A stretch of DNA of 64,000 bases from Arthrobacter nitrophenolicus (GCF_000332815.1 NZ_AOFD01000007.1:1-64000), one strand, 5' to 3'; positions 9,996 through 20,726 are shown, counted from the first letter of the stretch. Program-made: numbers and translations. The notes: generated by a model from the sequence alone, not told the origin.

Positions 9996-10690
9996 GTGGA
10001 GATGGAAACACCGACGGCGGGACGGCCTGCCGGAGACGGCCGGCGGAGGGCGGTGCTGGCGGCCGCGCTCGTCACGGTCCTGCTCAGCGGGTGCAGCCTG
10101 GACGTGCGGGATCCCGCCGCACCGGAAGCCGCGGAGAGTCCAACGGTACCCGCCACCCCCACCATCACCCCGGGGCATGATGCCGAAGCCGTGGCCGCGC
10201 AGGACCTGCCCTTCAGCGCCGGCGGCATCCTTGCCCGCGGCGTGCCCGTCGGGATTTCCGACGGGTTGAGGGAGGCGCCGGCTGGCAGGTCGTCAAGGAA
10301 AACGTGGCGGGGGAAAGCCAGTACCTGAAGGCGGACGGTTGCCTGGTTTCTGCCAGGGTCCGCGGCAACCAGGAAGCCCTTGCCCGGGCGGACGACCGTG
10401 AATCGACTGTTGCGCTGTTCCAGTACCTGGACCCCACTGTCCTGCCGGGCTACCTGAAGACAGACTCGTTGCGGTGGGGTGAAGATCTGGAAGCACCGGA
10501 GCGCCGGGTGGAGGTCCTGCTTCTCGAGCAGGCCGCGCCCGGCGGCAGGGCAACAGCTGTCATGGCGCGGCTCTTCGCAACGGCAGGCTCTTCGGTCTAC
10601 GTCTCCGTTTCCTGTCCCGATGCCCCCTCCCTCGCGGGAGCCCGTGCGGACGTGGCCACCCGGCTCCAGGTCCTGCCGCCGTCGAACTAG
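9996..10690 (+). CDS. Putative secreted lipoprotein of unknown function (frameshifted)
   Basis: About 231 residues after repair. Residues 15-38 form a type II signal peptide with lipobox LLSGC, followed by a Pro/Thr-rich linker and a globular domain with no family I recognise (GESQYLKADGCLV, ending VATRLQVLPPS). GTG at 9996 has GGGGAAGG upstream. One G is missing at about 10280 (CCGGCTGG for CCGGGCTGG); the continuation gives WQVVKENVAGES, which joins smoothly. It lies head-to-head with the J-domain gene and just before the cysteine desulfurase. Confidence 0.65.
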
Positions 10691-10713
10691 GCTGCGAGGT
10701 AAACGTGGGCCAT

Positions 10714-10740
10714 GCTTCCCGGCATGTTTTGCCGGGAAGC
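10714..10740 (+). terminator. Hairpin between lipoprotein and cysteine desulfurase
   Basis: Perfect 11-bp stem (GCTTCCCGGCA at 10714-10724 with 10730-10740) and a 5-base loop. There is no T tract; it lies 24 bases after the lipoprotein stop and ends 19 bases before the next -10 box. Confidence 0.55.
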
Positions 10741-10758
10741 CGCCGCACCCGAAACGGC

Positions 10759-10764
10759 TAGAAT
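10759..10764 (+). promoter_or_regulatory. -10 box of leaderless cysteine desulfurase promoter
   Basis: TAGAAT ends exactly six bases (TACAGG) before the GTG start; no Shine-Dalgarno is present. Confidence 0.65.
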
Positions 10765-10770
10765 TACAGG

Positions 10771-12000
10771 GTGCCCGCCTACCTCGATCATGCTGCAACT
10801 ACCCCGCTTTCCGCTGAGGCTTTGGCTGCCCTGACCCGCGAACTGGCCCGCACCGGCAACCCGTCGTCGCTGCACGGCTCGGGCCGGCGGGCGCGCCGGA
10901 CGGTGGAGGACGCCCGGGAAACAATAGCCGCTGCCGCCGGGGCGCACCCGTCCGAAGTGATCTTCACCTCCGGTGGCACCGAATCGGACAACCTTGCCGT
11001 CAAAGGCCTCTACTGGGCCCGCCGGGCCGAAGACCCTGCGCGGCGGCGCATCCTGTGTTCCGCCGTCGAACACCATGCAGTGCTGGACACCGTGGAGTGG
11101 CTGGAGCGCCATGAAGGCGCGGAGGTGACGTGGCTGCCCGTTGACGGCGAAGGTGTGGTGGACCTGCCGTTCCTCGAGGCCGAACTCGCCCGTGATCCGG
11201 CCGGCGTCGCGCTGGTGACCGTGATGTGGGCCAACAATGAGGTGGGTACCATCCAGCCGGTCCACCGCGTGGTGGAGCTTGCCCATGCCGCGGGCGTTCC
11301 GGTGCATTCGGACGCCGTGCAGGCGTTTGGTTCCCTGCCCGTGCATTTCAGGGACTCCGGCCTGGACGCCATGTCCATCAGCGGCCACAAGATCGGGGGA
11401 CCGGTGGGCGTGGGTGCCCTCCTGCTCGGCCGTGCGGTCAAACTGACGCCGGTCCAGCACGGCGGCGGCCAGGAACGCGACGTCCGGTCCGGCACCCTGG
11501 ACACCGCCTCCATAGCCGCCTTCGCCGCTGCCGCTGCCGGGGTAACCGCGAATCCAGCCGACGAAGCCGCGCGCATCGCTGCCCTGCGGGACCGCCTGGT
11601 CGAGGGCGTCCTCGAACGGATTCCGGAAGCCGTCCTTCGAGGCGCCCCGGGAGCCGGGCGGCTCCCGGGCAATGCGCACTTCACCTTCCCGGGCTGCGAA
11701 GGTGACTCACTGTTGTTCCTTCTGGACCTCGCAGGGGTGGAGTCATCAACGGGATCCGCGTGCACCGCCGGAGTGCCGCGCCCCTCCCACGTCCTGCTGG
11801 CCATGGGGCTTGACGAGGAGACCGCCCGGGGTGCCCAGCGCTTCACGCTGGGCCACGCTTCCACGGACGCCGATGTCGACGCCCTCCTGGCTGCCCTGCC
11901 GGATGCGTATGCACGTGCCCGCCAGGCCGGTATGGCCGGTCACGAGTCCTCGATCCAGACAGCCGGGACCATTGCCCGCCAGGTGCCGGGCAGCCGCTGA
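10771..12000 (+). CDS. Cysteine desulfurase (IscS/NifS family)
   Basis: 409 residues, PLP-dependent class V aminotransferase fold. Visible marks are the N-terminal YLDHAATTP, the TSGGTESDN pocket, the PLP lysine in [10 protein letters not shown] and the active-site cysteine in STGSACTAG. It releases sulfur from cysteine and hands it on as a persulfide. The next gene is mnmA, which needs such a sulfur donor for tRNA 2-thiouridine, so that is the likely main partner; Fe-S assembly may be another. The GTG start is probably the 5' end of the mRNA (see the -10 box). The reading frame is intact. Confidence 0.95.
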   Translation: MPAYLDHAATTPLSAEALAALTRELARTGNPSSLHGSGRRARRTVEDARETIAAAAGAHPSEVIFTSGGTESDNLAVKGLYWARRAEDPARRRILCSAVEHHAVLDTVEWLERHEGAEVTWLPVDGEGVVDLPFLEAELARDPAGVALVTVMWANNEVGTIQPVHRVVELAHAAGVPVHSDAVQAFGSLPVHFRDSGLDAMSISGHKIGGPVGVGALLLGRAVKLTPVQHGGGQERDVRSGTLDTASIAAFAAAAAGVTANPADEAARIAALRDRLVEGVLERIPEAVLRGAPGAGRLPGNAHFTFPGCEGDSLLFLLDLAGVESSTGSACTAGVPRPSHVLLAMGLDEETARGAQRFTLGHASTDADVDALLAALPDAYARARQAGMAGHESSIQTAGTIARQVPGSR

Positions 12001-12182
12001 CCCGGCACCCGCGGCGGACGACTTTACTCGAGGCCGTAGAATAGATAGGCAAGGATCGTCTCCGGGAGCCTGCCTGGTCGATTTGCGCAGTCCATTTGCG
12101 CAGCCGATCCGGGCAGTCGATTTTCACAGCCGGTCCGCGCCACCGGGCGCCGGCCAAAAACCTTCCCCTACAGAAAGCCAGC

Positions 12183-13310
12183 ATGCGAGTTCTAGCAGCC
12201 ATGAGCGGTGGAGTTGACTCCGCCGTTGCCGCCGCCCGCGCCGTCGAGGCCGGGCACGACGTCGTCGGCGTCCACCTGGCGCTGTCACGGATGCCGGGCA
12301 CCCTGCGGACGGGCAGCCGCGGCTGCTGCACCATCGAGGACTCGCGCGACGCGTGGCGGGCCTGCGACGTGCTGGGCATTCCGTACTACGTGTGGGACTT
12401 CTCGGAGCGCTTCAAGGAAGACGTGGTCCAGGACTTCATTGACGAGTACGCTGCCGGCCGCACTCCCAACCCCTGCATGCGCTGCAACGAGCGCATCAAG
12501 TTCGCGGCGTTGCTGGAGAAGGCGATCGCCCTGGGCTTCGACGCCGTCTGCACCGGCCATTACGCCAAGGTCATCGAGGACGCCGACGGAAACCGCGAAC
12601 TGCACCGCGCCGCGGACTGGGCGAAGGACCAAAGCTATGTCCTGGGCGTCCTGACCCACGAACAGCTCAAGCACTCCATGTTTCCGCTGGCCGATACACC
12701 GTCCAAGGCGGAAGTCCGGGCAGAGGCCGAACGCCGCGGGCTGTCGGTGGCCAACAAGCCGGACAGCCATGACATCTGCTTCATTCCCGACGGCGACACG
12801 GCAGGGTGGCTCGCCGAGAAGATCGAGATGACCCGCGGCGACATCGTCGACGAGACCGGAGCCAAGGTGGGCGAGCACCCGGGCGCCAACGCGTTCACCG
12901 TCGGCCAGCGCCGGGGCCTGAAACTGGGTACCCCTGCCGCCGACGGGAAGCCGCGCTTCGTGCTCGAGATCAGGCCCAAGGAGAACAAGGTGGTCGTCGG
13001 CCCCCAGGCATTGCTGGCCATCGACGAGATCCGCGGCATCAAGGTGTCCTGGGCGGGCCTGCCCATCCGGGAAGTCGAAACCGGCGAGGAGTTCGATTGC
13101 TACGCCCAGGTGCGTGCCCACGGCGACCCGGTGCCCGCCGCCGCCCGCATGGAGACGGCCGGGGACTCAGCTGGGCAGCTGGTGGTCCGGCTGGCAGACC
13201 CCCTCCGCGGGGTGGCGCCCGGGCAGACCGTTGTCCTTTACCAGGGCAGCCGGGTCCTTGGCCAGGCCACCATCGACGCCGCCCGGTCCCTGCAGCGGGC
13301 CGTGCTGTAG
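12183..13310 (+). CDS. mnmA: tRNA-specific 2-thiouridylase MnmA
   Basis: 375 residues. The ATP-pyrophosphatase loop is [12 protein letters not shown] at 7-18; the two catalytic cysteines are in TPNPCMRCN and [11 protein letters not shown], and the central TGHYAK and QSYVLG motifs bind tRNA. It thiolates U34 of tRNA-Lys, Glu and Gln, taking sulfur from the cysteine desulfurase encoded upstream. The ATG has AGAAAG upstream. The 182-base gap before it contains TAGAAT at 12037, a possible -10 giving a leader of roughly 135 bases. A clear terminator follows. Confidence 0.95.
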   Translation: MRVLAAMSGGVDSAVAAARAVEAGHDVVGVHLALSRMPGTLRTGSRGCCTIEDSRDAWRACDVLGIPYYVWDFSERFKEDVVQDFIDEYAAGRTPNPCMRCNERIKFAALLEKAIALGFDAVCTGHYAKVIEDADGNRELHRAADWAKDQSYVLGVLTHEQLKHSMFPLADTPSKAEVRAEAERRGLSVANKPDSHDICFIPDGDTAGWLAEKIEMTRGDIVDETGAKVGEHPGANAFTVGQRRGLKLGTPAADGKPRFVLEIRPKENKVVVGPQALLAIDEIRGIKVSWAGLPIREVETGEEFDCYAQVRAHGDPVPAAARMETAGDSAGQLVVRLADPLRGVAPGQTVVLYQGSRVLGQATIDAARSLQRAVL

Positions 13311-13325
13311 CCCACGAATCCCACT

Positions 13326-13354
13326 AACGCCGCCCCGGTCCCCGGGGCGGCGTT
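13326..13354 (+). terminator. Rho-independent terminator after mnmA
   Basis: 12-bp GC stem (AACGCCGCCCCG at 13326-13337 with 13343-13354), 5-base loop, then TTTGTTG. Confidence 0.92.
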
Positions 13355-13556
13355 TTTGTTGTGGAAGCACATTTCTGCGGACCGGACGGGGCGGATCGGG
13401 CCGGCACTTAAATTTTGTGGCGCGACTCACACAAATGGTCCGAGCTGAGTGTTGACTCTCTGATTGAATCTTTCCCATCCGTACAGCGTCCCCCGCCTAA
13501 GCAGACGAACCCCATGTGGTCGGCGGGCGCGCACTCATCGAACAGAAAGTTCACTG

Positions 13557-15186
13557 ATGACGAAGAGCACCAAAACCCTGCACGGCGCCATCGCGCTCGC
13601 AGGCATCTCTGCCCTGGCCCTGACTGCCTGCACGGGCCCCTCGGGCGGCGGCGGAACCTCGACCGGCAGCGCCGGGGGCGGCGCCATCACTTACGGGACG
13701 ACGGACAAAGTGGTCACGCTGGACCCCGCAGGCTCCTATGACGGCGGCTCATTCATGGTGATGAACCAGATCTATCCCTTCCTGCTGAACTACGCCCCCG
13801 GAACCGCCGACGCCGCTCCGGACATCGCGGAATCAGCCTCCTTCACCAGCCCCACCGAATTCACGGTGAAGCTGAAGCCCGGCCTGAAGTTCGCCAACGG
13901 CCACACCCTTGACTCCTCCGACGTCGTCTTCTCGTTCAACCGGGTCATGAGCATCAACGACCCCAACGGCCCGGCCTCCCTGCTGGCGAACATGGAAAAG
14001 ATCGAGGCGACCGACCCGGACACGGTGGTCTTCACCCTCAAGGCCGGCAACGACCAGGTGTTCCCGGGTGTCCTCGCCTCCAACCCCGGCCCCATTGTGG
14101 ACGAGGAAGTCTTCCCGGCCGACAAGATCATGGACGATGACGCCATCGTCGCGGCAAAGCCCTTCGCCGGGCAGTACACCATCGACAGCTACAAGAAGAA
14201 CGAGCTGGTCAACTTCAAGCCCAATCCCGACTATCAGGGCTTGCTGGGCGAGGCGGCGAACGACGGCGCCACGCTCAAGCACTACGCGGACCCTAACAAC
14301 CTGAAACTGGACGTGCAGCAGGGCAACATCGACGTCGCGGGCAGGATCCTGACTGCCACCGACGTTGCCGACCTCGAGTCGGACAGCAACGTAAAGGTCC
14401 ACAAGGGCCCCGGCGGCGAGCTGCGCTACATGGTCTTCAACTTCGACACCATGCCGTTCGGAGCCAAGACCCCCGAAGCCGACCCTGCCAAGGCCCTGGC
14501 AGTGCGGCAGGCAATCGCGCACCTGGTGGACCGGGATGTGATCGCATCCCAGGTTTTCAAGAACACCTACACCCCGGTCTACTCCTACGTGCCCAAGGAA
14601 TTCGAGGGAGCAACCGAACCCCTGAAGAGCCTCTACGGGGACGGCAGCGGTAAGCCCAGCCTGGAAAAGGCCAAGCAGGTGCTTACTGATGCCGGCATCA
14701 CCTCCGTGGTGGACGTCAAGCTGCAGTACACCGACAGGTACGGCACGTCCGCCGCGGACGAATACGCCCTGGTGAAGGAACAGCTGGAGAAATCGGGGCT
14801 CTTCACGGTGGACCTCAAGTCCACTGAGTGGACCACCTACACCAAGGAACGGCGCAGATGCCTACCCCGTCTACCAGCTCGGCTGGTTCCCGGATTACTC
14901 CGACGCCGACAACTACCTCACGCCGTTCTTCATCCCCGGCAACTTCCTGGGCAACCACTACGAGAACCCGGCCGTGACCGACGTCGTCAACAAGCAGCTG
15001 GTCACCACCGACAAGGCCGAACGGAGCGAGCTGCTTGGCCAGGCCCAGGAAGCCATCGCCAAGGACCTCTCCACCCTGCCCCTGCTCCAGGGTGCCCAGG
15101 TGATGGTCGCCGGAACTGATGTCAAGGGCGTGGAAAAGACCCTCGATCCGTCCTTCAAGACCCGCCTTGGCGTGATGTCCAAGTAG
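13557..15186 (+). CDS. ABC transporter substrate-binding lipoprotein, family 5 (frameshifted)
   Basis: About 543 residues after repair. A signal peptide with lipobox ALTAC ends near residue 22, a Gly/Ser linker follows, then the SBP_bac_5 fold (peptide/nickel/opine binding; FTVKLKPGLKFANG, RQAIAHLVDRD). The frame breaks at about 14850: the reading that restores WFPDYSDADNYL needs two bases (CGCGGCGCA read as CGGCGCA) or loss of one. It is the first gene of an importer operon with two permeases and a double ATPase. The ligand is not evident; dipeptides or oligopeptides are most likely. Confidence 0.88.
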
Positions 15187-15203
15187 GTCCAGCCGGCAAG
15201 CCG

Positions 15204-15245
15204 CACCACGGGGCGGGGCGCCCGCACGGCGTCCCGCCCCCGGTG
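15204..15245 (+). other. Intercistronic hairpin after substrate-binding gene
   Basis: Arms 15204-15218 and 15232-15245 (CACC-GGGGCGGG type with one bulge on each side) form a very GC-rich stem between the binding-protein gene and the first permease. Such hairpins commonly protect the upstream message or attenuate readthrough, so that the binding protein outnumbers the membrane parts. Confidence 0.5.
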
Positions 15246-15295
15246 CTGGCTGATGGCGCTGGCAGGACCAGCGCCCAGACGATCCGAAGGTTCCC

Positions 15296-16387
15296 ATGAC
15301 CACATTGATTGACGCGCCGCCCGGCGACACGGGCGGAATTCTTCCTGCCGCCAGGAAGTCCTCCGGCGGAGGACTGGGGCAGTACATCCTGGTCCGCTTC
15401 CTGCTGATTTTCCCCACTATCTTCATCCTCGTGACCATGGTCTTCTTCCTGATGCGGATTACCGGCGACCCCATCACGGCAGCCATGGGCGGACGGCTGC
15501 CCGCCGACCAGCTCCAGGAACGCATCGAGGCTGCAGGCTACGACCGGCCCATCCTCGTCCAGTACTTTGAGTACCTCGGCCAGCTGGCCACCGGCAACTT
15601 CGGCCGTACCCTGACCGACAATCGTGCCGTCGTCGAGATGCTCACCACATACGGTTCGGCCACCCTGGAACTCAGCCTCAACGCGCTCGTCGTGGCCCTG
15701 CTCGTGGGCATTCCCCTGGGAATGCTCGCAGCCCACCGCCGCGACAAGGCGCCGGACGCCGTCCTGCGGGTTTTCGCCATCCTGTGCTACGCCACCCCGG
15801 TGTTCTTCGCGGGAATGCTGCTGAAGCTCACCTTCTCGGTGTGGCTGGGCTGGCTGCCCGTGGCCGGCAGGGCAAAGACCTCCAGCGAACTTGCCCTGAC
15901 CTCGCTCGAGGCCCCGACCGGCATCTACTGGCTGGATGCCCTGCGCAGCGGCAACATGGCCGCCTTCGCCGACGTCCTGGCCCACGCCGTCCTTCCGGCC
16001 GTGGCGCTCGGGCTGCTGACGGCTGGCATCTTCCTCCGCCTGGTCCGGACCAACGTCATCGGTACCCTGGGCCGTGACTACATCGAAGCCGGACGGTCCC
16101 GCGGCATCAGCGAGTACCGGCTGGTGACCAAGCACGCCTACAAGCCGGCCCTGATTCCCATCATCACCGTGATGGGCCTGCAGATTGCCGTGATGCTCGG
16201 CGGGGCGGTGCTGACAGAAAAAACGTTCGAGTGGAAGGGGCTTGGATTCCAGCTGGCCAACTACCTGACCGCACGCGACTTCGTGGCGGTGCAGGGCATC
16301 GTGGTGCTGTTGGCGATCATCGTGGCCCTGACCAACTTCATCGTGGACATCATCGCCGCGCTGATCGACCCCCGCGTGAGGTACTGA
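15296..16387 (+). CDS. ABC transporter permease, DppB family
   Basis: 363 residues. An amphipathic leader precedes six predicted transmembrane helices; the EAA loop is visible as DYIEAGRSRGIS, and the C-terminal ALIDPRVRY is the classic DppB ending. With the DppC-type permease it forms the membrane channel of the importer. It overlaps nothing but sits one base before the next gene, so the two are co-translated. Confidence 0.93.
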   Translation: MTTLIDAPPGDTGGILPAARKSSGGGLGQYILVRFLLIFPTIFILVTMVFFLMRITGDPITAAMGGRLPADQLQERIEAAGYDRPILVQYFEYLGQLATGNFGRTLTDNRAVVEMLTTYGSATLELSLNALVVALLVGIPLGMLAAHRRDKAPDAVLRVFAILCYATPVFFAGMLLKLTFSVWLGWLPVAGRAKTSSELALTSLEAPTGIYWLDALRSGNMAAFADVLAHAVLPAVALGLLTAGIFLRLVRTNVIGTLGRDYIEAGRSRGISEYRLVTKHAYKPALIPIITVMGLQIAVMLGGAVLTEKTFEWKGLGFQLANYLTARDFVAVQGIVVLLAIIVALTNFIVDIIAALIDPRVRY

Positions 16388-16388
16388 C

Positions 16389-17426
16389 ATGGCCAATCCC
16401 GACGTGCCCCTTCCTGCGGCAAACCCCAGGGCACCGCTCCTCCGCCGCCTTCCGGTCATCTCCCATTACACCCGGAGCGTGGGACTCCAGCGCGGCATGC
16501 TGGTGGCCGGGCTGGTCCTGACCGGCGCGTTCGTACTGACGGCGCTCTTCGCCCCGCTCCTTGCGCCTTACGGCTACTCGCAACTGTCCGACGACGACGG
16601 CAACTTCCCCACGCAGCAGGCCCCGGGCGGCAAACACCTCCTGGGCACCACCGTGGGAGGGTACGACGTCCTGTCGCGGGTGATCTGGGGTGCGCAGACT
16701 GCGATCCTGGTGATCGTCGTCGCCGTCGCCATGTCAATCGTCATTGGCGTGGTCCTGGGCCTGGTTAGCGGATACCTGGGCGGCTGGCTGGACAGGATCC
16801 TCGTGGTGGTTGCCGACGCCGTCTACGCGTTTCCATCGCTCCTGGTAGCCATTGTGATGGCCATCGTCATCAGCGGCGGCCAGTCCAGCCTGGCGGGCGG
16901 CATCTTCGCCGCCGGGACCGCCATCACCCTGGTTTTCATTCCACAGTATTTCCGGGTCATCCGGGCGGAGACGGTCCGGCTGAAAGCGGAACCCTTCGTT
17001 GAATCCGCCAAGGTGGTGGGGGCGTCCAACATCCGGATCATGGGCAGGCACATCTACCGCAACGCCACCAGGACCCTGCCCCTGATCTTCACCCTCAACG
17101 CCTCGGAGGCAATCCTCACCCTCGCCGGCCTGGGCTTCCTCGGTTTCGGCATCGAGCCAAGCTCGGCCGCGGAATGGGGCTTCGACCTGAACAAGGCGCT
17201 CGCCGACACCACCTCGGGAATCTGGTGGACAGGCCTGTTCCCCGGGATGGCCATCGTGCTCACGGTGGTGGGCCTGACGCTGGTAGGAGAAAGCATCAAC
17301 GACCTGAACGATCCCCGCCTGCGGGGCCGGAAATCCGCAGCAGGCAAAGTGACACCGGGTCCTGCTGCCGCGGGTCCAGGCACTGCGGCGCACGCCGCCA
17401 TTGAAACGGAAGTGAGGGGATCATGA
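16389..17426 (+). CDS. ABC transporter permease, DppC family
   Basis: 345 residues with the DppC N-terminal OppC_N segment (about 40-90), five or six further helices and the EAA loop FVESAKVVGASNIRIMGRH. The C-terminus ends in NDLNDPRLRG followed by an Ala/Gly tail. It overlaps the ATPase gene by four bases (ATGA), which implies translational coupling. Confidence 0.93.
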   Translation: MANPDVPLPAANPRAPLLRRLPVISHYTRSVGLQRGMLVAGLVLTGAFVLTALFAPLLAPYGYSQLSDDDGNFPTQQAPGGKHLLGTTVGGYDVLSRVIWGAQTAILVIVVAVAMSIVIGVVLGLVSGYLGGWLDRILVVVADAVYAFPSLLVAIVMAIVISGGQSSLAGGIFAAGTAITLVFIPQYFRVIRAETVRLKAEPFVESAKVVGASNIRIMGRHIYRNATRTLPLIFTLNASEAILTLAGLGFLGFGIEPSSAAEWGFDLNKALADTTSGIWWTGLFPGMAIVLTVVGLTLVGESINDLNDPRLRGRKSAAGKVTPGPAAAGPGTAAHAAIETEVRGS

Positions 17427-19137
17427 GCGCCAACGCTGCTGCAGCCACCGCGAGCGCGGACCAGCCGGATATCCGGGTCCTGGACATCGGGCATCTGAGC
17501 GTTACCTTCGCTACGGACGGCGGCGACGTCCGGGCCGTCAAGGACGTCAGCCTGGACGTCAGGGCGGGGGAGGTGCTGGCCATTGTGGGGAGTCCGGTTC
17601 CGGGAAGACGGTGACCGCCAAGACCATCCTGGGATTGCTGCCGGAAACTGCCAGCAGCTCCGGCACTGTCCTCATCAACGGGGCGGACGTGATCAGCGTC
17701 AGTGCCGAACGGCTGCGCCAGATCCGCGGGCGTGACGTGGCAATGGTCTTCCAGGAGCCGTCCACGGCGCTGAACCCGGTGTTCACTGTCGGCTGGCAGA
17801 TCGCCGAGGGCATCCGTGCCCACTCCGGCCGGAACGGCGGGAAGCGTGTCTCAGCCAAGGAGGCCAAGGCCAGGGCCGTGGAGGCGCTGCGCAAGGTGGG
17901 CATCCCGGATCCCGACCACCGGGTCAATTACTATCCGCACCACTTTTCCGGCGGCCAGAAGCAGCGGGTTGTCATCGCCGCGGCCCTGGCACTCAATCCG
18001 GGCCTGATCGTTGCGGACGAGCCCACCACCGCACTGGACGTCACGGTGCAGGCCGAAATCCTGGAACTGCTCCGCGACCTGCGGGACAAGTACGGCACCT
18101 CCATAGTGCTGATAACCCACAACATGGGCGTGGTGGCGGACCTCGCCGACCGCGTGGTGGTCATGTACCAGGGCAACGTTGTTGAGGAGGCGCCGGCGCG
18201 CAAACTCTTTGCCGAGCCCAGGCAGGACTACACCCGGAAACTGCTGGCCGCCGTGCCGCACCTTGGACACAATTCGGCTTCGGAGGGCCAGACCGTGCGT
18301 CCCCACCAGGATGCGGAAGTCCTGGTGGCTGCCCACAACCTGTCCATCGAATACCCCGGCCGGCTCGGTACCCCTGCTTTCACCGCCGTGGACCGGGTCA
18401 GCTTCACCGTCTCCAGGGGTGAGGTCTTCGGGCTGGTGGGGGAATCCGGATCCGGCAAAACCACCATCGGGCGGGCCATCGCCGGACTCAACCGGACCAC
18501 GGGCGGCAGCCTCAAAGTGCTGGGCTACGAGATGCTGGACTTCCGGGAGCGGACCTTCAGGCCCCTCCGCAAGGACATCGGCTTCGTGTTCCAGGATCCC
18601 GCGGCGTCCTTCAACCCGCAGCTGACCATCGGGGAGTGCATCGCCGAACCTATGGTCATCCACACAAAGCCCAGCCCCGCCCAGGCCCGCAAACGCGTCG
18701 GTGAACTGCTCGAATCAGTCCAGCTGCCGGCGTCGTACGCCTGCCGCTACCCGCACGAACTCTCCGGCGGGCAGCGGCAGCGGGCGTCCCTGGCCCGCGC
18801 CCTGAGCCTGAATCCCCGGCTGCTGATTGCCGACGAACCGACGTCGGCCCTGGACGTTTCGGTCCAGGCGAAGGTCCTGGACCTGTTCAAGGACATCCAG
18901 CAGGAGTTCGGGTTCGCCTGCCTGTTCATCAGCCACGACCTGGCGGTGGTGGACATCCTCTCGTCCTGGGTGGGGGTTCTGTACAAGGGCAGGCTGGTGG
19001 AGCAGGGAGTCGGGAGCCAAGTCATGGGCAATCCCCGGCATGACTACACCAAACGGCTCATTGCCTCCCTTCCCGTGCCGGATCCGGAGGAACAGGCGCG
19101 ACGCCGGGAACAGCACCGGGCGCTGCTGGGCATCTGA
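17423..19137 (+). CDS. Duplicated ABC transporter ATPase (DppD-DppF fusion, frameshifted)
   Basis: About 571 residues with two complete ATPase halves. Half 1: P-loop GESGSGKT after repair, signature HFSGGQKQR, Walker B LIVADEPTT. Half 2: P-loop GESGSGKT near 285, signature ELSGGQRQR, Walker B LLIADEPTS. Fusing the two ATPases in one chain is common in actinobacterial peptide importers. One G is missing in the G-run at 17587-17590, exactly inside the first P-loop, leaving a false stop; insertion restores AIVGESGSGKT. It energises the importer encoded upstream. Confidence 0.92.
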
Positions 19138-19150
19138 GCGCAGTGCCGCC

Positions 19151-19189
19151 AAGCGCCGGTGCCGGGGCGGCACCCCGGCACCGGCGCTT
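19151..19189 (+). terminator. Terminator after ABC importer operon
   Basis: Perfect 17-bp stem (19151-19167 with 19173-19189, AAGCGCCGGTGCCGGGG arm), 5-base loop; the A and T ends make it usable in either direction. Confidence 0.88.
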
Positions 19190-19218
19190 AACACCCGGCC
19201 CATCAGGCCGGCTGCCCA

Positions 19219-19224
19219 TAGACT
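19219..19224 (+). promoter_or_regulatory. -10 box of leaderless chorismate mutase promoter
   Basis: TAGACT ends six bases (GGGATC) before the ATG, with no ribosome site. It stands just downstream of the ABC operon terminator. Confidence 0.65.
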
Positions 19225-19230
19225 GGGATC

Positions 19231-19638
19231 ATGACGCAGCACAACCTCCCCTCACCCGACTCAGACGAATACGATCCCTCCGCCAGCTCATTGGCTGGCC
19301 AGGTTGACAGTTCGGTGATGGCTGAACTGCTGTCCATCCGCTCCAGCATCGACAACATTGACGCCACGCTGGTGTACCTCCTGGCGGAGCGTTTCAAGGC
19401 CACGCAGAAGGTGGGTTTCCTGAAGGCCGCCCATCGGCTTCCCGCGGGTGACCCGGGTCGCGAGACAGCGCAGATCGCACGGCTCCGCAGGCTCGCCGAG
19501 GATGCCCACCTGGACCCCGCCTTTGCCGAGAAGTTCCTGAACTTCATCATCGGCGAGGTCATCCGCCACCACGAGGCCATCGCCGAGGACCACCAGGCCG
19601 CCGCCGGCCAGCACCCGCAGGCATCAGCACTCGCGTGA
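19231..19638 (+). CDS. Chorismate mutase, AroQ class
   Basis: 135 residues, all-helical AroQ fold. The first helix holds LLSIRSSIDNIDATLVYLLAERF and the catalytic Lys/Arg pattern continues in KATQKVGFLKA and at the C-terminal helix FLNFIIGEVIRHHE. It converts chorismate to prephenate for Phe and Tyr synthesis. In actinobacteria such stand-alone mutases often work in complex with DAHP synthase (family knowledge). Its stop overlaps the next gene's GTG by four bases. Confidence 0.9.
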   Translation: MTQHNLPSPDSDEYDPSASSLAGQVDSSVMAELLSIRSSIDNIDATLVYLLAERFKATQKVGFLKAAHRLPAGDPGRETAQIARLRRLAEDAHLDPAFAEKFLNFIIGEVIRHHEAIAEDHQAAAGQHPQASALA

Positions 19639-20698
19639 CCGTGGTTGAACGGCACGAACCCGCCGCCGCGCCGGAGAAAGCCCCGCCGGCGGAAGTAACG
19701 GCAACCGGGCTGGGACCATGGCCCGGCGAGGACCCCTTGGAAGCTGCCAGGATCATCCGCGGAGAGCTCGGCAGCCCGCACCTGCCGTTCCTGGCCGAAC
19801 TGCGGCCCGCGGCGTCGGTTCCGATTCCCTGGGCCGCACCGCATCCCTGCTCGAGGAGCTGGCCGTTGATGTGCAGCCCTACGGGTGGCGGCTCGTGGAC
19901 CGTCCGGGCAAGGATGTGCGCCGGGCAGCCTCGGCGCTTGCCACCGACATCAACGTCCTGGCCGATGTGGCGGGGACCGAGGAGGCGTCCGCCGAGGAAA
20001 TCAAGGTCCAGCTGGTGGGCCCCCTCAGCCTGGCCGCCGGCCTGCACCTGCACAACGGCGAACGCGCGCTGATCGATTACGGTGCACGGCGGGACCTGGC
20101 TGAGTCGCTGGCTGCCGGCGTCGGTGGCTACCTTAGCCGGGTGGCCGCAGCCGTGCCCGGTGCACGCCTGATGGTCCAGCTGGATGAACCTGATATCGCC
20201 GCCGTGCTCGCCGGCACCATCCCCACGGCCAGTGGCTACCGCACGCTGCGGGCTGTTGCCACGGCGGAAGCCCGCGAAGCGTGGCGGCTGGTGATTGAAG
20301 CCCTTCGGGCCGCGGGAGCCGTTGAAGTGGTGGTGTCCGTTCCCGCCGTCGAAGCCCCTTTCGAGCCGATCCTCGCTTCCGGTGCGGACGGTGTCGCGGT
20401 GCCCCTGAAGGCCCTGACCACCCGCCAATGGGAGCACCTTGCCGGGGCCGTGGAGGCAGGCAAGCGGCTGTGGGCCGGGGCGCTGGATGTGGACGGGGAC
20501 ACCCTTCCCAAGGTTGCGGACTGCGTGGAATCCGTGTGGCGGCCGTGGCGGCAGCTCGGTTTGCCGGCGTCGTCCCTGCGGACCCTCCGCGTCACGCCTT
20601 CGGCTGGCCTGGCGGACCGCACCCCTGCGCAGGCCACCGCGGTGCTGGGCAGGCTGACGCAGCTGGCGGACGGGCTGAACCAGCTCGCCCTCGGCTGA
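19635..20698 (+). CDS. MetE-like (cobalamin-independent methionine synthase fold) protein, frameshifted
   Basis: About 354 residues, TIM-barrel MetE C-terminal family, opening with TGLGPWPGEDP and containing VQLVGPLSLAAGL, MVQLDEPDI and the late VTPSAGLADRTP. It starts with a GTG overlapping the chorismate mutase stop (GTGA). One C is missing at about 19803 (CTGCGGCC for CTGCCGGCC); repair gives LPARGVGSDSLGRT. The zinc ligands expected for methionine synthase are not visible: the His-x-Cys strand reads VEVVVSVPAVEAP, and the Asp-Cys-Gly-Leu position reads PSAGL. The usual label 'methionine synthase' is therefore doubtful; the true reaction is unknown. Confidence 0.8.
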
Positions 20699-20726
20699 CC
20701 GGCGGAACCGGTCAACTCCCGTCGTC

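Noticed and set aside
17423-17640. Programmed frameshift in the ABC ATPase
   Set aside because: The break falls inside the P-loop itself and lacks a slippery heptamer with downstream structure; it fits the window-wide pattern of lost bases in G runs.
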